In this document: in pieces, positions 1 through 7,984 of the stretch
How the letters are laid out: every line of letters begins with the position of its first letter
Numbering within the stretch: the stretch's first letter is position 1
Made by a program: the position numbers and the translations under genes
Source of the DNA: Prevotella sp. UBA2739
GTDB lineage: Bacteria > Bacteroidota > Bacteroidia > Bacteroidales > Bacteroidaceae
DNA: 64,000 nucleotides
Reading direction: 5' to 3'
Assembly (NCBI GenBank): GCA_002353525.1
Contig: DEJV01000002.1
Span: 24,750 to 88,749 of the forward strand
The notes under the pieces: model-generated
Told to the model about the DNA's origin: nothing
The model's database searches: none
The model's input: the letters and a program-made list of their open reading frames with translations, nothing else

Positions 1-1
1 A

Positions 2-355
2 GAGTATGAGAAGTCAGAAAATATAAAAATTGACAGAGATAAAGGACTTTTGCTTTTTCTTGATTTTATTGGAAACATGCCTTTGTTGGCTCACAATATC
101 AAATTTGATAGTAACATATTTGACAATAATTTGAAGCATGATGCGAATGTAGATGGCTTTAAGGAAGAGCATTCAGTTTTTATAGACTCTATAAAGCTGG
201 CAAAAATAGTTATTCCAGATATGCCTTCTTATAAACTTGGGAAAATAATAAAGAGACTCGGAATTGGTGATGATAGCATAGTATATCATGATGCAAGAGG
301 CGATGTTAAAGCAACAAAACTATTGATTGACTACTGTTACGAGCAGTTCAAATAA
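2..355 (+). CDS. DEDDh-family 3'-5' exonuclease, C-terminal part (5' end outside window)
   Basis: The frame is open to the left edge, so the gene starts outside the window; about 118 residues are visible. Two hallmarks of the DnaQ/DEDDh exonuclease fold are present. AHNIKFD matches the Exo II motif (AHNxxFD), and HDARGDVKAT matches Exo III (HDAxxDxxAT), with the catalytic His and Asp. The Exo I motif (DxE) must lie upstream and cannot be checked. Such domains occur in DNA polymerase III epsilon subunits and in stand-alone exonucleases of accessory regions. The AT-rich setting next to unknown genes favours a stand-alone enzyme, but that is inference. Confidence 0.8.
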   Translation, partial: EYEKSENIKIDRDKGLLLFLDFIGNMPLLAHNIKFDSNIFDNNLKHDANVDGFKEEHSVFIDSIKLAKIVIPDMPSYKLGKIIKRLGIGDDSIVYHDARGDVKATKLLIDYCYEQFK

Positions 356-430
356 TTATAGTTAACATCTCACATTTTCAAAACAGGTATTTGAAATAAA
401 TAAAGTTCAATAATAATAAAGAAGTACAAC

Positions 431-580
431 ATGGAAATAGAACAAATAATATTAGCTCGTCAAGAGAAGGAACTTAATGCCTTGGCAGAGCAGCATTACA
501 AAGAAGAAATGGAAGATGAACTACTTGAAGAGATGTATGAAGAACATCTAAAAGAAGTTGAGCGGAATTCCAAAAAGTAA
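431..580 (+). CDS. small acidic, charged hypothetical protein (49 aa)
   Basis: ATG to TAA, 49 residues, rich in Glu and Lys (for example EEMEDELLEEMYEEH), with no Cys and no membrane segment; it reads as a single charged helix. It follows the exonuclease gene by 75 bp on the same strand. No family is recognised. Its length and charge would suit an antitoxin-like or adaptor peptide, but nothing in the sequence shows that role. It could also be a decayed fragment. Confidence 0.4.
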   Translation: MEIEQIILARQEKELNALAEQHYKEEMEDELLEEMYEEHLKEVERNSKK

Positions 581-624
581 ACATTCTCAAAAAGCGTAAA
601 CTTATATTAACATTAAAACATTAG

Positions 625-729
625 GATGAAAAGGCAATTGAACTTGGCGATGAAGTTGCAATAATCAATTATGAAAGACTGAAAACTAGAGTGGATGCGA
701 CGTTAAGACAAATGAAAGATACAGAATGA
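625..729 (+). pseudogene. short coding-like fragment without a normal start
   Basis: An open frame of 34 codons ends at TGA 727-729 and begins just after an in-frame TAG at 622-624, without an early ATG. The translation, starting DEKAIELGDEVAIINYERL, has protein-like composition in a helical, charged style. It may be the remnant of a small gene or may start at a non-ATG codon. I cannot assign a family. The next gene starts 22 bp downstream. Confidence 0.25.
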
Positions 730-751
730 TGTATAATTATTGTAGGTTCTG

Positions 752-2011
752 ATGAATATGATGGTAATGAAAGATTTGAAAAATCAAATTTTGCAACAAG
801 TATATAACAATTTTGTCAATTCGTTAGGTTACAATGGTTGTTCTGCATATAACTTGTGCTACGATTGTACTCAAGATGAATTACTTCAATGCTTAATTGA
901 ACTAATAAAAGAAGGAAAAATAGAAATAATCACAGGAGACGTCGGTAATACATATATCAAATCGTTTGATGCAGAACCAATCGAAAAGCAGGTAACACTA
1001 CTTCCTTCGCTTTCGCCTTTTGATTACTGTATTTATCCAACTGAAAGCTTTCTTGAAAACAAACGTGATGTGTCAAGTTTTAACGATAGACCATTTTCAA
1101 AAATGTTAGCATTAGGGAAACCGCAATTGAAATGTCGTTTTTTTAATATTGACATTTTACATCATTATGCTACTGACCCACGTTATGATTATAAGTTTCG
1201 AGATTATTTTGGCTCAATTTACGCGTACAATACTGTCGATGATTCTGAGGATATGTACTTGAGTTCGTTTAGTATAGGACGCAATGGAGACGATTATGTT
1301 GTTGCTGTTTTTCTGAGAGATTTAAATTTTCTACCTGCTGTTGCTCAACAAAAATGGTATTCCAAAATGATAGTTGATTCATCCAAATGTTTGGTTTTAA
1401 GAAACTTTATTGATAATCAATTGTTGGGAAGTTGGTGCTTCCCCAGAACTGTTTTTAGAGCCATTGTCGAGGAGATTGAAAATTTATACGTTTTGACAAA
1501 CCATATATGGGGAAAGTCGATTGTGTCAAATTATTATCTTCGTGACGATGATAGATTAAGAGAATTTGAGATGCTTTTGCTCCCAACAAATACGAAGCTG
1601 GATGATTTTTACAGACAATTAGAAATCATCACAGTAGGAAACCTGAACAAAGATTTTTTTGCTTTAGACGATTTTGGACTTGACTTGTTTTCAATCACCC
1701 AAGATGGCGAATATCAAATAAAAAAAGAGAAAGGAACATTGCAATTATTTAAGGAATGGTTGCAAATAATAAAGCCAGAAAGTGTGAAAGAAATACACGG
1801 GGTATTGAATATGGTGAGAAAAATAAGAAGCAAAGGGGGAGCGCATAATCTTTTGAAATCGCAATACTCAAAAGATTATTACACAGAACAATTTGACATA
1901 TCTGGTAAAGTGTTTAACGCATTAAACATATTGAGACGAATTATTCAGACTCACCCTCGGGCAAAAGGAGTCGCTATTCCACATGATTCAAATTACTATG
2001 TTGAAATATAA
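752..2011 (+). CDS. hypothetical protein, 419 aa, AT-rich accessory gene
   Basis: This long, uninterrupted ORF has low GC, unlike the roughly 50% GC genes further right. No signal peptide or membrane helix is visible, so it is probably cytoplasmic. The N-terminal 80 residues hold several Cys (GCSAYNLCYDC) and look like a small helical domain. The central part is rich in aromatic residues, and the last 80 residues are helical and basic (KIRSKGGAHNLLKSQYSKDYY). ATG codons at 752, 758 and 767 are all possible starts; the first is used here. No family is recognised. Its neighbours (exonuclease end, small charged ORFs) and composition suggest horizontally acquired DNA; a defence or mobile-element role is only a guess. 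Confidence 0.6.
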   Translation: MNMMVMKDLKNQILQQVYNNFVNSLGYNGCSAYNLCYDCTQDELLQCLIELIKEGKIEIITGDVGNTYIKSFDAEPIEKQVTLLPSLSPFDYCIYPTESFLENKRDVSSFNDRPFSKMLALGKPQLKCRFFNIDILHHYATDPRYDYKFRDYFGSIYAYNTVDDSEDMYLSSFSIGRNGDDYVVAVFLRDLNFLPAVAQQKWYSKMIVDSSKCLVLRNFIDNQLLGSWCFPRTVFRAIVEEIENLYVLTNHIWGKSIVSNYYLRDDDRLREFEMLLLPTNTKLDDFYRQLEIITVGNLNKDFFALDDFGLDLFSITQDGEYQIKKEKGTLQLFKEWLQIIKPESVKEIHGVLNMVRKIRSKGGAHNLLKSQYSKDYYTEQFDISGKVFNALNILRRIIQTHPRAKGVAIPHDSNYYVEI

Positions 2012-2056
2012 AAGTCTTAGAAATCATCTTTTCAAGATTGACAACAGAAAAGCCAC

Positions 2057-2098
2057 CCCACTGGCTTTGACAATTTTGCCGATTGCCAGTGGGTTTCT
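2057..2098 (+). terminator. inverted repeat, likely terminator of the 419-aa gene
   Basis: CCCACTGGC (2057-2065) and GCCAGTGGG (2085-2093) form a perfect 9-bp stem with a 19-nt loop, followed by TTTCTTG. It lies 46 bp after the stop of the upstream gene. The T-tract is short, so termination is probable rather than certain. Confidence 0.5.
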
Positions 2099-2143
2099 TG
2101 TTCCCAATATGTTCCCATAAATCCTTTTGATGGCGAAATCGCC

Positions 2144-2326
2144 ATGATGCGTCAGCCCGATGACAACATCGTTGCCATCTGGGCTGTCATGCTATTGACG
2201 CTTATTGCTTGGGTTTGTATTTTGGTTCGTATTAGCAAAAAACTCAAAACTCAAAACTCAAAACTCAACTTTTTTAGTTTTTCTACTCCTTATGGGGATG
2301 CCGAGATGCACTTGAAATGCCATTGA
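2144..2326 (+). other. possible small membrane protein ORF (60 aa)
   Basis: The ORF has one clear hydrophobic stretch (AVMLLTLIAWVCILV, about residues 14-28), followed by a basic turn (RISKKLK), as in a small single-pass membrane protein. The second half overlaps a simple repeat (AAAACTC repeated at about 2240-2263), which makes the C-terminus doubtful. The frame remains open upstream of the ATG. It may be a gene remnant. Apart from the hairpin and the promoter at 2339, nothing else is seen between 2012 and 2447. Confidence 0.25.
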
Positions 2327-2338
2327 AAAGTATCATCT

Positions 2339-2370
2339 TTTGGAGATTTCATGAAAAAATGCTATTTTTG
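2339..2370 (+). promoter_or_regulatory. Bacteroidetes-type promoter of the thioesterase gene
   Basis: TTTG at 2339-2342 and TATTTTTG (TAnnTTTG) at 2363-2370 are 20 bp apart, the classical Bacteroidetes sigma-factor spacing. The start point would be near 2375, giving a leader of about 70 nt. Confidence 0.6.
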
Positions 2371-2447
2371 CAGAGCCGATGCAGGAACGGGTGGGGACCG
2401 CATGGGCACAAAAGCGATGTAAAACCAATGAATAATACCGAAAGTAT

Positions 2448-2930
2448 ATGAGAAAGATTAAGAATCACTGGATACACAAAGAGGGATACGACTGCTTTGG
2501 CTGCAGCCCCGATAACCCGCTGGGCGTGAAAATGGAGTTCTACGAGGATGGCGACGACATCGTCTGCTTCTGGAAACCTCAGGCCCACTACCAGGGTTGG
2601 ATAGACACGCTGCATGGCGGCATTCAGGCCACGCTCATCGACGAGTGCGCCTCGTGGGTGGTGTTCCGTAAACTGCAAACCAGTGGCGTCACCAACCGAC
2701 TGGAGGTGAAATACCGGAAGAGCATCATGACCACCGAACCGCAGATCACCATCCGTGCCCGCCTCACCGAGATGAAAAGGCAGGTGGCTTTCATCCATGT
2801 GGAGATACGTAACTCGCAGGACGAGCTGTGTACCGAGGGCGATGCCATCTACTTCACCATGAACCAGGAGAAAGCCCGCGAAATTGGATTTACTCACTGC
2901 GACTGCGAGAGCCAGGAACTACTGTTTTAG
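2448..2930 (+). CDS. PaaI-type hotdog-fold thioesterase
   Basis: 160 residues, a normal length for a single hotdog domain. It begins with the CFGCSPDNPLG signature (residues 16-26) seen in this subgroup. LHGGIQATLIDE (55-66) is the central-helix motif, with the HGG loop and the acidic residue that activates water for thioester cleavage. Such enzymes hydrolyse acyl-CoA thioesters in the cytoplasm; the acyl substrate cannot be read from the sequence. It stands alone with its own promoter. The stop codon TAG directly abuts a long repeat block. The antisense ORF across it is a shadow. Confidence 0.8.
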   Translation: MRKIKNHWIHKEGYDCFGCSPDNPLGVKMEFYEDGDDIVCFWKPQAHYQGWIDTLHGGIQATLIDECASWVVFRKLQTSGVTNRLEVKYRKSIMTTEPQITIRARLTEMKRQVAFIHVEIRNSQDELCTEGDAIYFTMNQEKAREIGFTHCDCESQELLF

Positions 2931-3190
2931 TTGAGAACTGAGAACTGATAGTTGAGAGATTAGAGGTGAGAGGTGAGAGGAGAGAGGTGAGAGATTAGCT
3001 TTCGAGCTAGCGTTTGAGCCATAAGAGTAATCATATCTCTCAACTATCAACTATCAGTTCTCAACTAGCAACGCCTATCCGTTCTCAGTTGTCAGTTCTC
3101 AACTAGACAAGCCTCTCAACTATCAACTATCAGTTCTCAACTAGCAACGTCTATCCGTTCTCAGTTCTCAGTTCTCAACTAACCCAGCCT
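2931..3190. repeat. type I modular repeat (hairpin core with tandem-repeat arms)
   Basis: The left arm consists of degenerate 7-8 mers (TTGAGAACTGAGAACTG, then GAGGTGAGAGGTGAGAG). The core at about 2993-3033 has GATTAGC...GTAATC ends that can pair. The right arm is a long run of the complementary type (CTCAACTATCAACTATCAG), itself tandemly duplicated in blocks of about 70-80 bp. The interior of the core is the exact reverse complement of the copy at 47183-47224. The gap to the next gene (3191-3258) shows nothing further. Confidence 0.8.
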
Positions 3191-3258
3191 CTCAGTTATC
3201 ACCTGGACAACTTTCACCACAAAGCATGATGGCAGAAAGAAGGCTTTGGCCTTTGGCG

Positions 3259-3789
3259 TTAGGGAATCTCAAATTGTTCATGCTTGACAGTAGCAGGGAT
3301 GAATCTTTCCCATCTTACCGTTACTTTCTTAATAGGCAAACCCATTGAGGCTCTTATAAGCCCCTTTATATAGTTTCCATCTTTCTCCTTGCTATATGAC
3401 TTCATCAAATCCTTGAAGTCAATTTTCACCTTATCGGTGTCAACAACAGCAGTAATAACAAAATATTTCTTACCCGCCAACATGTCTTCCAGTGTTTCTG
3501 AATAATATGTGATATCACGAACATACATTTTGCCTTCTGGGTCAATCCACGGACTTGTGTCGCTGCCTCCCCAGTGCTTGGGATTTATTTCATAATATGT
3601 CATAAAATCATACAGAGCTTTCATGTTTTTGCCCACAAGGGAGTCGGCATAGTGTTGAAGTATCCCCATTACCTGTATGTCCCAGCCTTTAGGCTCGTCG
3701 GCATTATTCGTTTGTTGTTCCAATTCGTTAGCTTGCACCGCAGTAGTCATTGTAAGCATTATGATAAAGCTGATAAATAATCTTTTCAT
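3259..3789 (-). CDS. exported protein of unknown function (176 aa)
   Basis: MKRLFISFIIMLTM is followed by a hydrophobic stretch and VQANE, a typical Sec signal peptide with cleavage after about residue 20. The mature part (about 155 residues) is charged and probably periplasmic. An ATG four codons further upstream (3801) would overlap the preceding gene by 10 bp. I prefer 3789, which starts 2 bp after that gene's stop. It is the last gene of a minus-strand trio starting at 6053. No family is recognised; by size and style it resembles the small alpha+beta (NTF2/DUF-type) secreted proteins common in Bacteroidales. Confidence 0.6.
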   Translation of the reverse strand: MKRLFISFIIMLTMTTAVQANELEQQTNNADEPKGWDIQVMGILQHYADSLVGKNMKALYDFMTYYEINPKHWGGSDTSPWIDPEGKMYVRDITYYSETLEDMLAGKKYFVITAVVDTDKVKIDFKDLMKSYSKEKDGNYIKGLIRASMGLPIKKVTVRWERFIPATVKHEQFEIP

Positions 3790-3791
3790 AG

Positions 3792-5672
3792 TTATTCGCA
3801 TTTTATAGGTTTTATTTGATTTTTTCTTCCAGGGGTGGTGTCACGGGTAAAATCATAAGTGGTCAGAATCTCCTTGTTCTTGTTCCAACTAATTTTACAG
3901 ATTTGAAATCTTTCTTTTGAATAGCAATTTGCAATAATTTGTAATCTAAAGATCATTTTCTCATTTTCAGGAAGATTATTATAAATGTACTTGAATTTTT
4001 CAAGTAACTTATCACATTCTCCATTCTCTTTAAAATCATTAGTTTTGTCATCGATCTCATTAACGATACCTTCGTATAATGTTTTGTAATTAGCTTTGTT
4101 TGTATATCTCATTATATACACCGTAGTATCGTTACTTTCGGGATTGAATATTATTTCTGCCTCATATTTTAAGTTAGCGTCGTCAGCACCTGATGCGGCC
4201 ATTAAGAGTAAATCTTGTGGTGAGGGAGCTGAGTTATTAGGATGATTGTGGACATGAGCTACTGTTGTGGAATTTGTTATCACACTAGCGTTTCTCTCGT
4301 TACCATTGTTAAGGTTACTCAAAGTATATATATTATTATCGAAATGCTCTAATGAAACTGCATGCTCAATGTTTTTTTGGCTGTCCACAATATGAACATA
4401 GTCATTATGACTGTAAAAATCGGTTGTGCCACGAGAATAACTCACTGTATTAGCAAATATGTTCCTCAGATTAGAGGTATATTGTCTGATTTCAGTGTTG
4501 TTGCGAATGGAATCACATAAAACCTCAACCGTATCATAGCTCTCTTTTGCTTCTATTGACAAAGGATTATTACTTCCCGATGTCTCGCCTGATATACCAC
4601 CTGTGCCAGAACCACTAGCTCCACCACCTCCGCCTCTATAATTGTTGTCGCTTGTAGCTCCTTCTATAATATTCCCATTTTTGTCTTTCACTTCGAAATA
4701 ATATTGGATCGTCAGGCTAGAGTTGTTTCGTAGTCCAATTTGTTCTATTATACCAACATACCGAAAGGCGAAGAAACGATAATAGCTCTCACTCTCTAAT
4801 GGCATGGGAATCGTTATCTTAATACTGTGATCATTATAGTATTCAAATAAGCAAGTTTGTGGGGTGTAGCCCATTGAAAAAAATGCTTCTTTTGCATACT
4901 CTATCATAGTTTGTGGACTAATACCCCAACAACCAGATTGATTACCAATATAATGATAATCATATGAAATACTCAATTCCATCGCTGCTGGTGCATTATT
5001 CAAGGCTTTATTTTTTCTTTTTGTTTTTTTAATAATGCTTTTTCTATCATTTTTAGCGTCTTCTCGTTTGTAAGGAACGGTTTTGTTTAATAAAAACATA
5101 TACGATGTCAGCATTGTGTCAACAACTAAGCCGTCAGATTGCAGTCCTTTGAAAAAATGTGAGTAAAGAAAACGTTGAGAAAAATCAATTCTGTTGTGAA
5201 GCATTTCTCCATTTACATATACAGGATACCGCAGGCTATCTTTCAGAATGATTTTACCGTCACTCAGCTGGTTATATGCAACAGAATAGTAGACAGCCCC
5301 CGTTACTGTCTGCTCAGTGATCTCTCCAAAAGGGATGATAAAGCAAAGACCATGCAAAGTGGTCATGTGCAGTGATGTATGCTCATAAAATGGAGCATAT
5401 GGCTTTAGAACTTCATAATAAGTTTGGGCGGCTTTTTGGTCCTTTTGCAAACGTTGGATAAAATCCAATGCCCAAACGTTTTTCAATCCTTCGGTCTCAA
5501 GGTATGGATTTTTTACATCAGATGGTTCTATATAGTCATATGTACATCCAACCAGCAACCAACAAGATGTGATGGTTGGAAGGGCTCTTGACAGGTGTGC
5601 GTATGGTCTTATCATCTTCCATATTTTTGATAGGGCAAAGATAGCATGTATTTTTCTAAATAACAAATCCAT
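3792..5672 (-). CDS. lipoprotein with Gly-rich linker and C-terminal JAB/JAMM-like metallo-domain
   Basis: 626 residues. WLLVGC (residues 38-43) is a lipobox, so the mature protein should be lipid-anchored; a second ATG at residue 20 (5615) would give a more usual 24-residue signal peptide. The N-terminal 340 residues are not recognised. A Gly/Ser linker (GGGGGASGSGTGG) follows at about 345-370. At about 470-485 lies HVHNHPNNSAPSPQD, matching the HxHP...PSxxD metal-binding core of JAB/RadC-like domains, with a possible partner Glu about 30 residues earlier (VSLEH). In that family the motif binds zinc for isopeptide or peptide hydrolysis; activity here is inference. It is the middle gene of a three-gene unit, 12 bp after the preceding stop. 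Confidence 0.6.
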   Translation of the reverse strand: MDLLFRKIHAIFALSKIWKMIRPYAHLSRALPTITSCWLLVGCTYDYIEPSDVKNPYLETEGLKNVWALDFIQRLQKDQKAAQTYYEVLKPYAPFYEHTSLHMTTLHGLCFIIPFGEITEQTVTGAVYYSVAYNQLSDGKIILKDSLRYPVYVNGEMLHNRIDFSQRFLYSHFFKGLQSDGLVVDTMLTSYMFLLNKTVPYKREDAKNDRKSIIKKTKRKNKALNNAPAAMELSISYDYHYIGNQSGCWGISPQTMIEYAKEAFFSMGYTPQTCLFEYYNDHSIKITIPMPLESESYYRFFAFRYVGIIEQIGLRNNSSLTIQYYFEVKDKNGNIIEGATSDNNYRGGGGGASGSGTGGISGETSGSNNPLSIEAKESYDTVEVLCDSIRNNTEIRQYTSNLRNIFANTVSYSRGTTDFYSHNDYVHIVDSQKNIEHAVSLEHFDNNIYTLSNLNNGNERNASVITNSTTVAHVHNHPNNSAPSPQDLLLMAASGADDANLKYEAEIIFNPESNDTTVYIMRYTNKANYKTLYEGIVNEIDDKTNDFKENGECDKLLEKFKYIYNNLPENEKMIFRLQIIANCYSKERFQICKISWNKNKEILTTYDFTRDTTPGRKNQIKPIKCE

Positions 5673-5684
5673 GGCGATATTTTT

Positions 5685-6053
5685 TTAAAAGAGGTTGATA
5701 TGTCCATAAAAGCAATAATTTCTAACTAATAGACGCAAATTGAATTCACCATGAAGGTATGATGGAAGAATAGATATTGATTCTGTTGACATTATTATTT
5801 TTGTGTATTCAATTAGTCCATTCTTCTCTAATATAAGAATGTAGTCTGGATGGGTGCCCACAAACAAAAGTTGGTGAGCAAAAATATGCACAGTTGGCTT
5901 CCTAAAGGGAGTCTTCTTTACTTCAGAATGAGAGGGCACATTATCGACAATTTGTACTGATAATTCTACATCCTCTTCATATTCTTCATCACTAGAAGAA
6001 TAAACGTTCAAGCATGGAATGCTTAACATAAGTAATAATAAAAAATTTTTCAT
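5685..6053 (-). CDS. small secreted beta-sandwich protein, DUF3244-like
   Basis: ATG at 6053 (MKNFLLLLML) begins a clear signal peptide. The mature protein starts with an acidic patch (SSDEEYEEDVEL) and continues as an all-beta domain ending LHGEFNLRLLV...YGHINLF. The overall style (short strand, turn, LPxxLxGxYxL, final GxIxL strand) resembles the Bacteroidales DUF3244 secreted family; this is a judgement by eye. It is the first gene of the minus-strand trio and has a perfect Bacteroidetes promoter upstream. Its function is unknown. Confidence 0.55.
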   Translation of the reverse strand: MKNFLLLLMLSIPCLNVYSSSDEEYEEDVELSVQIVDNVPSHSEVKKTPFRKPTVHIFAHQLLFVGTHPDYILILEKNGLIEYTKIIMSTESISILPSYLHGEFNLRLLVRNYCFYGHINLF

Positions 6054-6083
6054 TTGCAATGTGTCTAAAATTCAAAAACGGCA

Positions 6084-6115
6084 CAAAGTTAGTTTTAATT
6101 ACGAACTTAAGCAAA
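6084..6115 (-). promoter_or_regulatory. Bacteroidetes-type promoter of the lipoprotein trio
   Basis: On the minus strand TTTG (6112-6115) is followed after 20 bp by TAACTTTG (6084-6091), a perfect TAnnTTTG box. Transcription would start about 25 nt before the ATG at 6053. The -33 element coincides with the T-tract of the upstream terminator. Confidence 0.75.
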
Positions 6116-6154
6116 AAGGAAAACGGTTAATTTTATGGAAATAATTAACCGTTT
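6112..6154 (-). terminator. rho-independent terminator of the TPR/HTH gene
   Basis: AAACGGTTAATT (6121-6132) and AATTAACCGTTT (6143-6154) form a perfect 12-bp stem with a 10-nt loop. On the minus strand the stem is followed by TCCTTTTTG. It lies about 50 bp after the stop of the gene at 6204. Confidence 0.75.
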
Positions 6155-6203
6155 ATAAAATACTTATAATCAGATAAATAAGATGGATTTGTTTGCTAAG
6201 TAA

Positions 6204-7844
6204 CTAAAACATCTTCCTAATCTCAAGGTCGAACTCCTTACTGCTGCCCTCCTTGCCAAACAAGTCTCTGAGCATTTCCTTTCGAGCTTTAGACACATAT
6301 GCACCTGACACATCGAGCATGGAAGCTATCATTGAGGGGTTGATAGACAAACGGGTCAAAAGACATATATGGTATTTTACCGGTGTAAGATCCGCCTGGT
6401 GACTTAGCATGAATTGTGAAAAGTTGGGCAGTAGGTGATTGATTTGTTGAAGCAAGGCTTGCCACTGCATTTCGCAGGGTTGTTTGCCGACTATGGCAAG
6501 CTTTAGCAATTCTTTACATGCCTTTGTGTCATGTAATAAACGAATGGCAGCTTTCTGCATATCCACCTTTTTATATTGGTTGATTTCGTTCTCTCTCTCT
6601 GCAATGATGCGCTCTTTTTGTAAGATGAGCGATTCGTTTTCTTGTTGATGGAGTCGCAACTCATTTAATTCTACGCGTGTGTTGGTTAATGTGAGATAAG
6701 CCTCTTTTTGTTGGTTAAGCAGTTGCTCCTGATGATTTTTGAAGGTATTTATAACAACATAGAGTAAAAGTACAAGCACAACTATCATAGCCATGCTGAT
6801 GATGAGACGGTATTTCATTTGTTCTGCATGCTGTTGTTCTTTCATAGCTTGTTCCTGATAACGTGAATAATTGTATGAACTCTCTATCTGTTTAGCTTCG
6901 TTAGTAGCCATGTGGGCATAGGCGGAGTCGTTCATGTCATAGCTATAGAGAGCATATTTAGCCGTTGAGTCAGGCAAATGCTTTTGTTGATAAACCAATG
7001 CTAATCCCTTGGCAGCAGCATTCTGGTTGTAAAAACCTTGTCCATGATCTAGTTCCTTTCGGAAATAGAACTCTGCCGAGTCAAGCTTGTTGACGGCCAG
7101 ATAGTAAGTGCCTATAGTGTGATAATACGATTCATATCCTTTTTTAATGTTTCCGTTTGTTTCAAAGCGACCAGATTTTGACATGTAAAGGTCCATGTAG
7201 CTTTTAGCTCGTTTATAGTCTTTTTTCCCAACTAATTCCTCAACACAGCAACCTAACGCTATTGCGCTATTTACGAGATAGCCATGTTTCTGGTAAAGTG
7301 CTGCTACATACTCGCTAAAAAAAATGACAGAGTCTATCATGTTTCTTCTAGCATACACATCGGCTTTTTGTTCAAGACTTGTAAGTGCACAGATTGTGTC
7401 ACCTGCTTTTAAAGCATAATAAACAGACATATCAATGTAATGGAGACGTTCGGCCATGAGGTTTTGATAGTGGAATAGCATGGCAGTTTGTATACAGACC
7501 CGTGCCAACTGAGCATAGTCGCAATCGCTACGTGTCGTGTCAGCCGAACTGATGGCTTTCATGTAACAAGCCATTGCTTCGGGTACCTTATTGCGGCAGG
7601 CATAGCAACGACCAAGCAAATAGTGTGAAAGCAACTTTTCATTAGCAGTCCCATGCTTATCAAAATATGCTGTCAGAATGTTCATCAATGAATCCTGCTG
7701 AAATGTGTCTTGCACAGCATGGTCATTTCGGGCCTGTTTCAGCATTGTTTGCATTGAAAGGTGGCTGCTTCCTTTCGTGCACGAAAGGAACAAAACCGAA
7801 AACACAACAGAAATAATCCCTTTTGTAATCCTTAGTTTGTTCAT
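6204..7844 (-). CDS. TPR membrane protein with C-terminal HTH-like domain
   Basis: The start is set at the ATG at 7844; the frame runs further upstream but without signal-peptide logic. The N-terminus has a hydrophobic segment ending LFLSC, compatible with a lipoprotein or membrane anchor. Residues of about 45-330 are helical repeats of TPR type. A transmembrane helix (MAMIVVLVLLLYVVI) sits near residue 345, then a coiled coil (QEQLLNQQKEAYLTL, QKERIIAERENEINQ). The last 130 residues end in an HTH-like segment (MIASMLDVSGAYVSKARKE). This is the common Bacteroidales architecture of an exported TPR sensor tethered to a cytoplasmic DNA-binding-like domain. The target genes are unknown. Confidence 0.65.
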   Translation of the reverse strand: MNKLRITKGIISVVFSVLFLSCTKGSSHLSMQTMLKQARNDHAVQDTFQQDSLMNILTAYFDKHGTANEKLLSHYLLGRCYACRNKVPEAMACYMKAISSADTTRSDCDYAQLARVCIQTAMLFHYQNLMAERLHYIDMSVYYALKAGDTICALTSLEQKADVYARRNMIDSVIFFSEYVAALYQKHGYLVNSAIALGCCVEELVGKKDYKRAKSYMDLYMSKSGRFETNGNIKKGYESYYHTIGTYYLAVNKLDSAEFYFRKELDHGQGFYNQNAAAKGLALVYQQKHLPDSTAKYALYSYDMNDSAYAHMATNEAKQIESSYNYSRYQEQAMKEQQHAEQMKYRLIISMAMIVVLVLLLYVVINTFKNHQEQLLNQQKEAYLTLTNTRVELNELRLHQQENESLILQKERIIAERENEINQYKKVDMQKAAIRLLHDTKACKELLKLAIVGKQPCEMQWQALLQQINHLLPNFSQFMLSHQADLTPVKYHICLLTRLSINPSMIASMLDVSGAYVSKARKEMLRDLFGKEGSSKEFDLEIRKMF

Positions 7845-7984
7845 AAAAAATCTAATTCTTTTTTCTCCCAAAAACACAAAAAAATGAAAGGTTAGCAAAC
7901 ATTGGTAAAAATCATTTTTTGATTATCATGCTGAGCTAGGTGGTAAATTGATGCCGACATGAAGAACCTTTTCTTATGTACCGT

